64,000 nucleotides of DNA, taken from the NCBI GenBank assembly GCA_025094145.1, contig JALLLS010000020.1:124001-188000 (forward strand), in the 5' to 3' direction. The notes under the pieces were generated by a model, which saw nothing but the letters and a program-made list of their open reading frames with translations, was not told the DNA's origin and did no database searches. Every line of letters starts with the position of its first letter. Position 1 is the first letter of the stretch. Source of the DNA: Spinellus fusiger. Taxonomy: Eukaryota > Mucoromycota > Mucoromycetes > Mucorales > Phycomycetaceae. Made by a program: the position numbers and the translations under genes. Shown in pieces: positions 45,249-57,958 of the stretch.

Positions 45249-47708
45249 TATGTTTTGTGTTTATTGGACTACAAATATGGCCAATTGTTTTCTATTATTA
45301 TTATTATTGCTATTATTGCTATTATTATTGTTTTATTTTGTAAATATTAACCAATAGTGTTGGTGCCATGGGAAATACTGTACCAGAAAAGAAGTAAAAG
45401 AAACAGGAAAAAACAAAAGAGGGAAAAGGAGAAGCATAGAATGTCCACTTTGTATTGACAATAAAAGGATTGCCTTTTTTGTTCTTAGTTTTTTATTCAT
45501 GTGTCCATAAAGTTAAAAAAGGAATGAGTGCAAGGAGACAGAAAGCAAGAGACTTGAGTTTAAACGGCGTCCATCGTTGACTTTTTTTTTTTTTTTCCTT
45601 TTTGCCAGAGTTTAATCTTGGTCATTTTCAGTGGTCAGAGAATAGAAGTTGAATAAAGAGTATGTTTCCATGGAGACTGTTGTTTTTACTCACACTCTCT
45701 TTTCTTTTAGTAACTACTATAAGGGGTGTTGCTATGGATCAGGAATTAAATCATCATTTATAGTAGAATTACAGGCATAGGAAATGGAGACTACAAGATG
45801 GAGACTACAAGATGGAGAAGGATGGTGTTTGTGTGTGACTACTACAGCCAAATGATGAAAGTTTAAAGCCTTAGTACCTCCAACCTAATCATACAAAAAA
45901 ACCCCATTCTTTCCCATTGGAGTCACATTCATGGATTCTGCAAGATGTTGGTATCGTCATTCTTGTGCTGCTCGTCCCCCTGTTCATAAACTATTGTTGC
46001 ATTCTATAGGTAGAGTGTAGTATGTGTCTCTACAAATACTGTTTCTTATGTAGACTCCATGCTACTCAATAGATAGGCTGCAAGATACTACACATAGGTC
46101 TATAGCAGAATAAACGTAGTCACTCGACATGGAGCAATGTCCATCTTTCTATCCAATGTAGAGAATACAGTCAATAACCTATAGCCCATAGAAATATGAT
46201 TTTCTACAAGAGCAGAAACTCATTTGACAACAGTAAGCCTCAGAGAATAACTATATTTTCTATTCTTTTCATGTGTTTATGCCAACACAAACACGTGGGC
46301 CTGTTAATAGTCTCAAACAAGGAATAAAACTTTATTTCTTGTGTATGCCATCAAACTATGCTACACCTAAACTAACAGTGGAAAGAAGGGGGAGAGGAAA
46401 ATAGAATAGAGAAAAATAGAAAAATAGAAAAAGGAAACACAGCCACCTTGAATACATTTGTTTGTATTTGAGTTTCCATTCATATCAGATATTGATGTAG
46501 AGTTATATTAACATTAACATCAGTTATATTAGCAGCTATATTAGCAGTTATATTAGCAGTTATATTAGCAGTTATATTAGCAGTTATATTAACATCAGTT
46601 ATATTAACATCAGTTATATTATCAGTTATATTATCAGTCATATTAACATCAGTTATATTAGCAGTCATATTAACATCAGTTATATTATCAGTCATATTAA
46701 TAACACCAACACATTCGCCTCTTTTGTTGACTCTTCTATAGAAATGAGAGATAAAACAAGTCTTTCTACAGAATGCATAGAGAGCATAAATGTACAGAGT
46801 TCAACTGACATTGTACAAACAAGAAATAAAAGGTTTATTCTTTGTGCACATTTCTACTGCCACCACCACCAAAGAGACCTGTTAAATCCATTCTTCTATC
46901 TTCTATCTTCTATTTGTATTATAAATAAACACAACAAAGACTGTACCTACAGACACATGCTTCTCTAACAAAGAAATCAGTTGGATGGAGGGGATATTTC
47001 TCTGTCTGCTGATAAGGAGAACTACCTTGTTCTGTTGGTCCATCTGTTTCATTGTATTCACCTCTTTATTTGTACACAAGTGTCCATTTATAACCACTAC
47101 CCAGAGCCAATGTGGGAATACACCCCACCCTCCTCCTGCACTGTTTCTGCTCTATGGATCGTGCTATAGGTTGTTTGTGCCTTGTCTCCCCTTTTTCTCT
47201 TTCTATTGAGCCATGCCTCCTCCTACCCAATACTCGAGAGTAGACTACATACACCTTCCTGAGCCATGTTCATCATCATGAAGAAATGAGTTGAATGATC
47301 CATCTTCCATCTTCCATCTTCTATCCCTTGTATAAAGACATGTCATTTTATTTCTTATAGAGTAGCGCCAGTTAAACTAGAAGAGTCAGATAGAAATGCA
47401 TTGATTACATAAATGCAGATGGTAGTATCAAAAGAATAGGAAAACAAAACATGTATTTCCCTAGAATGAACAAGAATAGGAATGAAGAGAATAGTGAAAA
47501 TGGGAAAATAATAGTAATAATAGTAATAAAAGAAAAAAAAGAAAAAAAAGAAAAAAAAGCATGGATATTTTCTAGACTCGTTTTCTCTTACTGTGGACAA
47601 GAAAAAGGTTGCCCAATAGAAACAATAACAAGAGATGAGAGAACAGGGTCCAGTAGAATTATATACAGAAATATCTCTTATGGAGTCTCTTCCATGGACA
47701 GTGTGCCT
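45249..47708. other. Long intergenic region with tandem repeat
   Basis: 2.5 kb with no supported gene. It contains ATT microsatellites near 45295-45325, a T-tract near 45581-45596, a repeated ACAAGATGGAGACT (about 45793-45815), the tandem array 46500-46698, and AAAAAAGAAAAAAAAG runs near 47530-47560. The OTU1 promoter is at the left edge. Confidence 0.55.
46500..46698. repeat. Tandem array of TTATATTA-GCAG/ACATCAG units
   Basis: About 200 bases made of TTATATTAGCAG, TTATATTAACATCAG and TTATATTATCAG variants (12-15 bp units, a dozen or more copies). The minus strand reads as Asn-Ile-Thr repeats without stops, which comes from the repeat, not from a gene. Confidence 0.85.
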
Positions 47709-49046
47709 TTACAAGTCAAGTTTCTTAAAGAGACGGGCCATCCGATTTTTCGGTTTCTGTGGTTGCGGAAGATGAACGTCTTGGGGAAAAGAAGAAGTCT
47801 TGGGAGGGACAGATGGGGTTTGCTTTCCATGGCCCAATGCATCTGGCCAGGTCATTGGTGTGCGATGGCGGAGACTGATAATAGGGTGTAACAGACGCTG
47901 ATAAGTATTCTGTAGTAATCGGTGTTTGCGTTGAGAGACAGAATCCAAGAGGTCATCGTCTGCCAATTCCATTGCAAGCTGAGATTCATCCCAAAATACT
48001 TGTGAAGTGCTTGTATTCGTAGGAGTCAAAAGACATGTGTGTTCGGTGTTTGGCTGATGGCTGTTCCCAGTAGGGGATGCTTTCTGGTGGTGTAGTTTAG
48101 GAATCTTCTGGAGTGAAGTGGGATTGTTCATGGGCATTATCTTGTTGTTGTTGTTGGTGGTGGTGGTGGTAATACCATTACTGTTACTGTTACTGTTACT
48201 GTTACTGTTACTGTTACTGTTACTGTTACTGTTACTGTTACTATTACTATGACTATGACTATTACTATGACTATGACTATGACTATTACTATTACTATGA
48301 CTATGACTATGACTATTACCACCACCACCACCAACAGCAGCAGTGGTTATACTGTTACTCCCGGTAGCATCAACATGGACATCTTCTCTTGTACTGCCTT
48401 CCACCTCTTTATACACACAGAAAGGTGCCTCAGTACCATGGCTGTTTTCTATTTCTGCTGGAATCACAGGCACATGGGGTCTATGATCTATTACTGAGCT
48501 AGAACACCGTAGCTGTGGGTGACTGGGTATCTCCGTTTCTGATGGACTCAAAGAACAATGGTAAGTGGAACTCCTTAAAGGAGATCCCACACCAGTAAGA
48601 CGGGTGGGTTCAGACGGAATAAGAAAGACATGTTCATTGAACGAGACTCGTCTTGAGTTACTGCCTTTTGTCTTGGTGTCTTGTGTCTCTTGTTCTATCA
48701 AAGATGCAGAGTCCACAAAAGTGCCTGTGGGGTGGGTGTAAGGCGGAGTTGTCTTTTCATCCCTGTGGGTGATTTCTAGTGCGGAGGAGATCTCTTTTGA
48801 CCTTGAAGACTGCTGTTTTGTGTAGTAGAGATAAGGAGAGGGCTGGCTAGAGGCAAGTGGCTGAAGACGAGGGGGGCTGGCCGTCAGTGGGAGGGAAGGA
48901 TGGGGAGATGGGCGGGGAATTGATGTGATGGAAGAGGCACAGCTTGAGGCAGAGGACGAAAGAGAAGGCAGGGTGGAGTGTTCACTGTGATTGCTGGAGG
49001 TGCTGCTGGTTGTTTTGTGGCAAGGCCCTGTTGAGTACGACAGCAT
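47709..49046 (-). CDS. Ser/Thr-rich protein with Ser-Asn/Ser-His repeats, unknown function
   Basis: One exon from the ATG at 49046-49044 to the stop at 47711-47709, 445 residues. Low-complexity Ser/Thr/Pro/His sequence throughout. Notable parts: a basic-hydrophobic RRVSFNEHVFLIP segment (about residue 140), which resembles an RVxF-type PP1-docking motif followed by an FNE segment; a long (SH)n/(SN)n tract encoded by an imperfect hexanucleotide repeat (48179-48327); an SQVFWDESQLAMELADDDLLD segment; and a basic C-terminus KNRMARLFKKLDL. No transmembrane segment after the chosen start. The frame is open upstream of 49046 but without an ATG. Coding status is likely because the non-repeat parts keep a clean frame for over 1.3 kb. 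Confidence 0.6.
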   Translation of the reverse strand: MLSYSTGPCHKTTSSTSSNHSEHSTLPSLSSSASSCASSITSIPRPSPHPSLPLTASPPRLQPLASSQPSPYLYYTKQQSSRSKEISSALEITHRDEKTTPPYTHPTGTFVDSASLIEQETQDTKTKGSNSRRVSFNEHVFLIPSEPTRLTGVGSPLRSSTYHCSLSPSETEIPSHPQLRCSSSVIDHRPHVPVIPAEIENSHGTEAPFCVYKEVEGSTREDVHVDATGSNSITTAAVGGGGGNSHSHSHSNSNSHSHSHSNSHSHSNSNSNSNSNSNSNSNSNSNSNSNGITTTTTNNNNKIMPMNNPTSLQKIPKLHHQKASPTGNSHQPNTEHTCLLTPTNTSTSQVFWDESQLAMELADDDLLDSVSQRKHRLLQNTYQRLLHPIISLRHRTPMTWPDALGHGKQTPSVPPKTSSFPQDVHLPQPQKPKNRMARLFKKLDL

Positions 49047-49197
49047 TTCTTCTTTCTTCTTTCTTCTTTCTTCTTTCTTCTTCTTTTGGATTTCCACGAT
49101 TGAATAATAAAAGATCAATTGCAAGAGAGAATAAAAGAAAGACAAAAAGAAAAAGAAAAAGAAAGAAGACAAAATTAAGAAAGGAAAAAGAAGAAAA

Positions 49198-49383
49198 TCA
49201 AGTTCTGTACTTGGTGAATTCTGCTTCTTCCTTTCTCCACACTGTTCTGTTTGTCACTCTAAAGTATCCAAAGTCAGTCCAAACCCGAATTGCGACCATT
49301 ATGGAAATAAGGCAAGAGTGACTGAGCATTCCTATTATGGTGATGTCTACTAGAAAGAAGAGGCCGTCGTTCCTTGCAGCCAT
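49198..49383 (-). CDS. Small one-helix membrane protein (uncertain)
   Basis: ATG at 49383-49381, 61 residues, one hydrophobic segment (FLVDITIIGMLSHSCLISIMVAI) followed by a basic-aromatic tail (VWTDFGYFRVTNRTVWRKE). The ATG directly follows TTGTAG, so this could be an internal exon joined to an upstream part that I did not find. No family recognised. Confidence 0.35.
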   Translation of the reverse strand: MAARNDGLFFLVDITIIGMLSHSCLISIMVAIRVWTDFGYFRVTNRTVWRKEEAEFTKYRT

Positions 49384-50155
49384 CTACAAGTGATGGAACC
49401 CATGTCAGTGGCTGGCTTCTTTCTTTGGCAGTGGAGGGAGAGGAGGAAGGGACGTCTCTTTCTGTCCATGGTCAAAGGTGGCTTGTTCTATGGTTGCCTC
49501 CTACTAGCACAGCGGCCATCCTAATTCTATAGAGGATCCTGGGCAGATGAAATAGAATAGAATTCCATGCACCTGTTCCTCTCTCATATTTGGATGGGTT
49601 CATCATAAAGTCATTCTGCTCTAGTAAGAATAGCACACTTAATAAGCAAGTGGTAGGTCGTCGTCATTTCCTAATCACTCACTTTGGACTTCACAAAGAT
49701 TCGCCCCCTCCCTCTCCTTCCTTCTTCCCTCTTCACTGCCATAATAAAGTTAAGTCAGACGACACATTCTCCACTGAATGACGGTAAGAACATCAGAAAT
49801 AGCTGGGGATGCTATAGAAGAAGTATGATATCATAGATTCTGGATGAGTTGCGTCATGCCTATGGACTGGCTTTATGGCACTGCTCCATAGCAACTGCCC
49901 TAGGGCTGACATTGGCATCTTTTGTTGGTGTCTGTCTATTTCTCCTATTCTAGTGTATAGCATTTGGTAGGAATACACTCTGTTACGGAGTGTGTTCTGG
50001 AGTGTGTTCTATCTCTCTTTTGACCATGACTGAGGATAAAGAACTGGACTGGTAGTACTTGAAAAATAATAAAAAAATTAAAGGCATTCAACAATAACAA
50101 AAGGAATCAACAAGCAAGTGGTGTTGTAACGAACCACACAAGTCAGAATAATTTC
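49384..50155. other. Intergenic, no clear gene
   Basis: About 770 bases of unremarkable sequence between two minus-strand genes. Frames on both strands are short, with no splice-linked family motifs. Confidence 0.45.
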
Positions 50156-51463
<1,308 letters not shown>

Positions 51464-51658
51464 GACAGAAGAAAAGAGATGACTTTAAACACCGCATATT
51501 TATCCACTACAAGTGTCGTTTATAGTGCTGGAAATAGGGAGACACTGACAGACAGACAGAATGAAAGAAAGAAAGAAAGAAAGAGAGAGAGAAAGAGAGA
51601 GAAAAGGAAAAAAAGAAAAAGAATCCCATTCGCGAAGAAAGAGTCTCTTTTTATGCAC

Positions 51659-52850
51659 TCACAAGGAGATATCCATGGCATCTCCTTCTGTGACCTGAAC
51701 AAGACTCTGAATGGATTCCTTCAAAATGGCAGTGGTTCCTCGGGCGTATTTGTACTGACGCTCCTTTACAGAACGCTCGTTGGGTCTGCGGTAGTTGCGA
51801 AGGTAGTCTGTAGAGTCCTTCTCAATGACACACACATCCACATTGGAGCCAGATCCCAAATCATTGAAAATACCAGCCTCAATGGCCTCACTCACGATAG
51901 CAATGGCCTCTTCACGCTTTATATATATACACACACATACACACACACACACACACATTTCGTGTTAATAACATTGACTTGGGTATCACGCTTTATCCTT
52001 ACTGTCATATCAGGTCTCCACTGACTCTCAAACACACTCATGGCAGCCAAAGATCCAGATCCCATAGTAACATAGGGGAGTTTGTCTGTGCTGCCATGGG
52101 GATAGACAGTGTACAGATGTGATCCTGTAGCATCAAATCCACCCACAACAAGAGCAGCTCCAATCTGGCCCTGGTATCTTTCATTCCATACCACAGAATG
52201 AACAGACTGTTCTGCAGCAGCTTGTTCTCCACACACTTACTTGAACAGCATCTGCTTCAACATTGTCATCACCGTCACAGTTCTTGGCTGTCGACCTGTC
52301 GCCAAACTGTGCAATTCAATTTGAGAACTGATCAGGTTGGTGGTGAATTCTGTATCAGCGGCTGTACCTGCACCACAGCAGTAACTGTCCTCTTCTAGGT
52401 TATCCTCTGTTTTGTTTTTGTTTTTGTTTTTGTTTTGTTCTTACATGTTGGGTGCAATATAGTGGATCTTTTCACAGTTCTTATCAGCCACAATAGGGCC
52501 TTCTGTAGCTCTGGTATCAGCACCCAAGCACACACCACCCTAGCAACAGAAAACAAGGCGCTATTGTTATTGGCAAAAGAAGAGAAGATTCCAAGTCTAG
52601 AGTGGAGAGCTTACCTTGTAAATGACACCGACAATGGTGGTACCTGTGCTGGTGGCCTTGGGTGGTTTGGCACCTTTTGCTTCTAATGCTTTGTTTCTAT
52701 AAAATCAGTGTGAGTTGATGCCTCTCTCTCTGTCTGTCTGTTTTTCTCTCTCTCTTCTCTCTCTTTTGTTTTGTTTGTTTTGTTTGTTTTTTACCTGGCA
52801 AAGTTCTCAAAGTTGAAACCACTTTTGGCAGTATTGGCATTGTTCACCAT
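51659..52850 (-). CDS. PUP1: 20S proteasome subunit beta-2 (Pup1/PSMB7)
   Basis: Trypsin-like catalytic subunit of the 20S proteasome. Exons (minus) 52850-52795, 52696-52615, 52539-52445, 52384-52241, 52177-52003 and 51916-51659 give 269 residues, phases consistent. A propeptide of about 35 residues ends ATSTG, with Thr of TTIVGVIYK as the mature catalytic N-terminus. Asp/Arg of [30 protein letters not shown] and [12 protein letters not shown] are typical of beta-2, and the long C-terminal arm that wraps beta-3 is present ([11 protein letters not shown]...). Two introns carry simple repeats, including CA/TATA at 51920-51957. Confidence 0.97.
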
Positions 52851-53349
52851 GGTGGAGTTGTTGTTGTTGTTGTCTTGACAGAAAGAAGAGACGGTATGAG
52901 TGAGGTGTGTTGTTTTCTACGCCTGTGGGTGAAGAGGAGGACAGGTAATTGTTACGCGTCAGAAACAAGGCTGTGACGATACAAGACGGGTAGCTTACTT
53001 TGTGAACAGGTCCACGTAATCAGTGACGTAGAATAAATAAAGTCCCGATTGAGGATTGCATGAAGTATTTCTGCACTTACTTTTGATAATGTGACTTTCT
53101 TCAAGGTGCTCTCTGTTAGTGTTTGAGTGGGGATTAGCTATGGGCGAGGGATGATGACAAGAACAACAGTTGTAATAAGAAGAAACAGTTGTAATAAGAA
53201 GAAACAGCCGTAATAATATGAAGAAGAAGAAAGACAAATGGTCATCATTATTATCAAGCAATGTAATCTTAGTTTTTTTTTGTCTTTATTGAGCAAGTAA
53301 AATATTAGTAGTATAAAGTATATTTTCATTGAGAATTGGGATCCCTTGT
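52851..53349. other. PUP1 upstream region and 3' flank of next gene
   Basis: About 500 bases. An ACGCGT box lies near 52953-52960 and GTTGTTGTTGTT just before the PUP1 start. A TTGTAATAAGAAGAAACAG unit is repeated (about 53168-53203). No gene. Confidence 0.45.
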
Positions 53350-56300
53350 TTAGTAGAAGGCCCTCTCCTTTCTACACTGAACAGCCACTCGGGTAGGCTC
53401 AGCTGCTAGACTAGAAGCAATGGAGTCCGTGTCTTTTTCAGATGCAGACAGGCTATTAGACACTTTGGCCTTGAAACGGTGGTTCATCACAGCAATAAAT
53501 GTCTTTACAACACCAGGACGCTGTTTTTCTCCATGCATCATCAATGGCTCAGGAGGCACTGTAGAAATACCCGTGGTGTCTCTCTCAGCAGTTGCGTTGG
53601 AGGCACCTGGCTGGCGGATTCTGTCCAAATAAGTGTCCTTTTCATCCAATTTCTTCTGTATCTTGTATAGATAGCGTGTTACTTGCTGATCTCCCTTTTC
53701 AATATAATCTACCACCTTGGCCTCAATGGCCTTTGCTATTTGACGACGCACAATACCAATGACCATGGCATGGACAGTCTTGTATAATAGACTATTCAAT
53801 AACAGAGAGTATCAATATTTGAAATGTAATAAAGCTGCAACTGTGCAGTGATGAGAATTAGATTGGACTTACTTATGGCGACTATCTTTGATTTGAAGCT
53901 TAAGATCATCCACATGACATTTGCATTGGGAGACTTGGAATGTATTCTTAGGATTGCTTGAGTTACTGATAATACGAAGGCTGACACTGATGCCCTTGCC
54001 ACCAAGCTACGATGTGTTTGTGTTAATAACCCATCCTATCCATGAAGATGGGTTGCATTGATAAGAAAGAACTTACCACAAGAGAAGCAACTCCTCGATC
54101 GAACATCTTGGGGAATCCTGTCTTCTTTTTATAGTAAAATACAACCTATTCGATTCAATTTTTTTTTTAAAAAAAAAAAAAAGTCGGTGTTCAATGCCTA
54201 TTCCAAAATGTTCTCTTCAATGTAGACCGCCAAGTTGAACTTACATCATCCACCACTGCTTGTATTTCTGCCATTTTAATGACAATGGATTGTTGGTTCA
54301 CATTGTTGGAATGTGTCTTGGCAGTAAAGCGTGAGTAGTTTTCCATTTTCATCTCAAAAACATTAGGAATCATGGAATCACCCGACAAGACAATGTTCTC
54401 CACCACCACATCAAATTCAGGATCACTGTATTCAATGCGTGGAATAGGAATGTATTTGATCTGTTCAAGAGCAGCAGGTAGCAGTGTCTTTCGCATGTCT
54501 TCAAGAAGCTGAGGCTTGAACACAGGGTTTCCATCCCTTGAAACAATGTCAGATTCTGCATTTTGTTTTGTTTTGTCTTGTTTTGATGTTCTATCATCTG
54601 CTTCTCCTATAAAGGGAGCACCACCACCTACCGATCAAGCCACAGGTCTTTATGGATGCTCTTGAACCGTTTCTTGAGTTCCAATGCAAGTTTATCGTTG
54701 GCCATGGCCTCTGTAATAGCCCGTGACTCATCCAACAAAAGAGAGAACTTGTCCTTGTAACGATCTTGAGTGAGTTCTTGTCCACGGCGCAACAGAGCTT
54801 CTCCCTCTTTTGTAGATGCCTCGGAATCAACAAATCCCGGTTCTTTGAACAGTTGTTTCAAGTAATGGACAACCTAGCATCATCAAGCATAAGTCTACTT
54901 TGTGCAGTATAGTGTAGTATAGTATAGTATAGTGTAGTATAGTGTAGCATAGTGTAGTATAGTGTAGCATAGTGTAGTATAGTGTAGCATAGTGTAGTAT
55001 AGTGTAGCATAGTGTAGTATAGTGTAGCATAGTGTAGTATAGTGTAGCATAGTGTAGCATAGCATAGATACACTTTTACTTTCTTCTACTTTCTTCTATC
55101 CACACACCCCACTCCCAGACGCATAACTCACCTCTCGGTAATACTGGGACAGTTTGGTATCGCTTGTGATCTCATCAAACATATCCCTTACACTCTCAAT
55201 CAACGGATCCATGGATTCTCCTTGAGCCCAGTCTTCCAAAATAGCCTTGATCTCTTTGGCTGCTTGTGACCAATGGCTGTCCTTGTGGGTCATGGTGCCA
55301 GCAGCCTCACCAGCAACACCAGATACATTGTGGCCCACATCCACCACACGCTCACTCCATAGACTGAAAAGATGAAGAATAAAGTCAATGGCCTTTTGGT
55401 AATCAGGGTGGGCTTGGACTTGGTGCATTGCCTTTTGAAGACGCTTTATCAGTTCCTTTTGTTTTTCCTCTGGCATCTTTTCCTTGGCATACGATTTCAT
55501 CTGGACAGCAGATCCTTTTATTTTATTGCCTTTGTGTTTGATGTCTTGGCGGTAACCTTCTGTCTGTGACAGCATGGTATTGCCACGCAGATCCCTTTCT
55601 TCTTTGTCTTTTTCCTCCTCCTCCTCCTCCTCTTCCTGAAGTCGAGAGTGACGAAGAGGATAAAGGGCTTGTTGTCTTTGGAGAGTGCTTTCTCTGTCCA
55701 TGGCAGAGTTGGAGGAATCCTTTGTACTGGCCATAAGACCATTGTCAAGACTACTGCGTGTTGGATTGGTCCCAAAGCTATTGGTAGGAGTAAGGAAATG
55801 AGTGGGGCTGCGGGGAGGACTTGGATCTTGAGATACCGTGGGACTGTCTGTAAAGAGAGTGTGCTGGGGTGAAGTGGGACTGTGAGGGAGTCTTTGGGTG
55901 ATAAAGGAGGGTGTCGTCTCAAGGTATTTTGGCTTTTGAGAAGCAGAGGCAGATGCATTAGGAGTAAGATGAAGGTGGGCAGACTGCTGCTTCATTTCGC
56001 GCTCTTGACGCTCCTGACCTTGTTGGTTCAAGTGGCGTACATGGCTTAATGAATTGGTGCGTTGTCTGGGTTGGGAGGGGACAGAGGTGGGGTGAGTGGA
56101 GGGCATCCCTTGTTCCAATGGATCCACTGATTCTGACTGTCTCTCTGCTTGTGCATAGTAAGGAGAGCCCACCTGGTAGTCTGCACTAGAGGAGGGTTTG
56201 TAGAGTTCATAGTCATCTTTGTTTTGGATGGGGTGTTTCTGGCCTCTCTGTCTGTCTTTACTATCGAGTGTGAGCATGGAGGCATTCTCCTCCTCCTTGT

Positions 56301-57293
56301 TATCATAAAGGGAAGAGGAAGAAGAGGCAGAAGAGAGAGAAGACACCTTGTTCAGTAATAGATTTGCCAATGAGTCCTGTTTGTCCTGATCATGCATATC
56401 GTGGGCCTGTTCGCCTATCTCTTGTGCCTTTTGATTGATTTTCTTGCCTGTAGTTTGGGCCTGTTCACCCAATGACTGAGCTGCATCTCCCATGCTAGTA
56501 AAGACATCTCCTACTTTATCAGAGGCATCTCCAAACATCTCACGAGCAACAGAGAGAAGTTCATTGAGAATATCTCTAAACTCATTGTTGAAGAGAATAA
56601 GTTTACCAATGGTATAGACTGACTTGGCACCTAACAAGAAGTAAAGCCATTGAGTGTGTATAAAAACAAAAGAGAGATAAAGAGAGAGAGATAAAGAGAG
56701 AGATTTCCTACCTTTTCTTGTGTCTTTCTGCATTTCTTCCTTGTTGACATCTTGAGGAAGTTCCATCTCCTTCACAGCATCTACTCACACAGTAAGATTC
56801 ACACACAAACACACACACAGTGGATCCAGTCCAACTGCTGCCTATTACCTTTATTCAAAGGCATTTCCAATTGCTGCATGTGATAGACAAGGGATTGGAA
56901 CAACTCATCTGTGTTTTTATCTCTCACTACTTTCTGTAGAGTGACCATAAGTTTACGCATGTCCTTTAATAAGAGTTGACCATCTTCAGACATCAAATGT
57001 TTGCGCAGTTCAATGGAAGGATTGTCAATCATGCTTTGGAATAGAGACGTCAATTGATTGTTGGAAGGCATCTTTCCTTGCTGGAAGGCCTGTGCAATCT
57101 CATACACTTTGAGTTTATCATTGACAGCCTCTTCTTTCTCATTGTTGGGATTCTGTATGACATTTCCAGCAATGGCTTCGGGTGGAGGTGTATGCTGTTT
57201 CTGTAATACCACTTGGGGTACGGCATCATGTACCATCCCATGGGCTTGGGGAACACTGGTGGATCCTCGGCGTTGTATATTATGAATGGACAT
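53350..57293 (-). CDS. HAM1-like protein (lipid-binding-like fold, DUF4449)
   Basis: Large fungal protein of the HAM1-like family with an N-terminal helical part and a C-terminal beta-rich BPI/SMP-like part; function is inferred only (lipid binding or membrane contact). Exons (minus) 57293-56849, 56780-56712, 56630-55132, 54873-54632, 54536-54245, 54145-54077, 54006-53873 and 53791-53350 give 1063 residues, all in phase. N-terminal helices include QLTSLFQSMIDNPSIELR and TIGKLILFNNEFRDILNELL, then a late-embryogenesis-like repeat (GDASDKVGDVFTSMGDAAQS). A long disordered Ser/Pro/Gln region, with a Glu run, fills the middle. C-terminal family motifs follow: DFILHLFSLWSERV, YIPIPRIEYSDPEFDVVVEN and TGFPKMFDRGVASL. 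A minisatellite sits in intron 3 and a T/A tract in intron 5. Confidence 0.82.
54907..55067. repeat. TATAGTGTAGCATAGTGTAG minisatellite in intron
   Basis: About 160 bases of 5-bp TATAG/TGTAG/CATAG steps organised as a 20-bp higher-order unit, within intron 3 (54874-55131) of the HAM1-like gene. This is the longest intron of that gene (258 nt), mostly because of the array. Confidence 0.9.
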
Positions 57294-57958
57294 GATCAGT
57301 GAATAAGAAGGTTATGTTTTGATCCTTTCTTTATTTCTTTTTATAACATCAAATAAAAATTAAAAAAAAAGATTGAAGGAATCTGAATGATCATCTTTTG
57401 TTTCTCTCATTCTAGCGTAAACCAATCGTCATTGCATCAAAGATCATTGTAAAATTAAAAATTAAAAAAAAAAATTAAAAAAAAGGTGCTTAATTTTTAT
57501 GGTTAGAAACTAGTCCAATGTAAATCTTCCTTTACATTTAGGAAGCATTTTCTCACAATGAGCACATTCGATCGTGCCATCTCTACTGGAGTTGAATTCA
57601 ACACAGCCCATTTCTGAACAAAGACACTTGCCTTACAGAGCACGCCATTGGAAGACAGCGTCCAACAAGGTAGAAAATCAAATTTAATTCTTCACAGAAA
57701 TAGTACTTGTTTGGTTAGATTTCTTTTATTGATATGGATAGATGGAGAAAGAGAAAGAGAAAAACATGTCTTGTACATTCCCATAGACTTCTTCTACAAG
57801 AGACATCCGTTCCAAGGCATAGAAAGAAAAAGATCCCAACACAATGGACAGTTCTACAGTGAAGAACACAGATCTATGGTAGACACATCCTTGTTCTTTT
57901 CTTTTTTCTTTTTCTTTCTTTCTTTTTTTTTCTAAAATAAAATAAAATAAAAGTATTC
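57294..57958. other. Intergenic region with Cys-rich minus-strand frame
   Basis: About 660 bases. Near 57440-57485 lie AAATTAAAAAAAAA blocks; near 57890-57930 a TTTCTTTTT run, at the 3' end of TRAPPC13. A minus-strand frame from about 57650 to the stop at 57512-57510 contains six Cys in a C-x-C...C...C-x2-C...C pattern but lacks a supported start; listed as a finding, not as a gene. Confidence 0.4.

Noticed and set aside
46480..46695. Asn-Ile-Thr repeat protein on the minus strand
   Set aside because: Pure translation of a tandem DNA repeat; no start context and no non-repeat coding sequence.
47451..47891. 146-codon plus-strand frame
   Set aside because: Overlaps the 3' end of the Ser-rich minus-strand gene and starts in A-rich simple sequence; no motif.
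54827..55073. Tyr/Leu/His repeat frames on the minus strand
   Set aside because: Read-through of the intronic TATAGTGTAG minisatellite.
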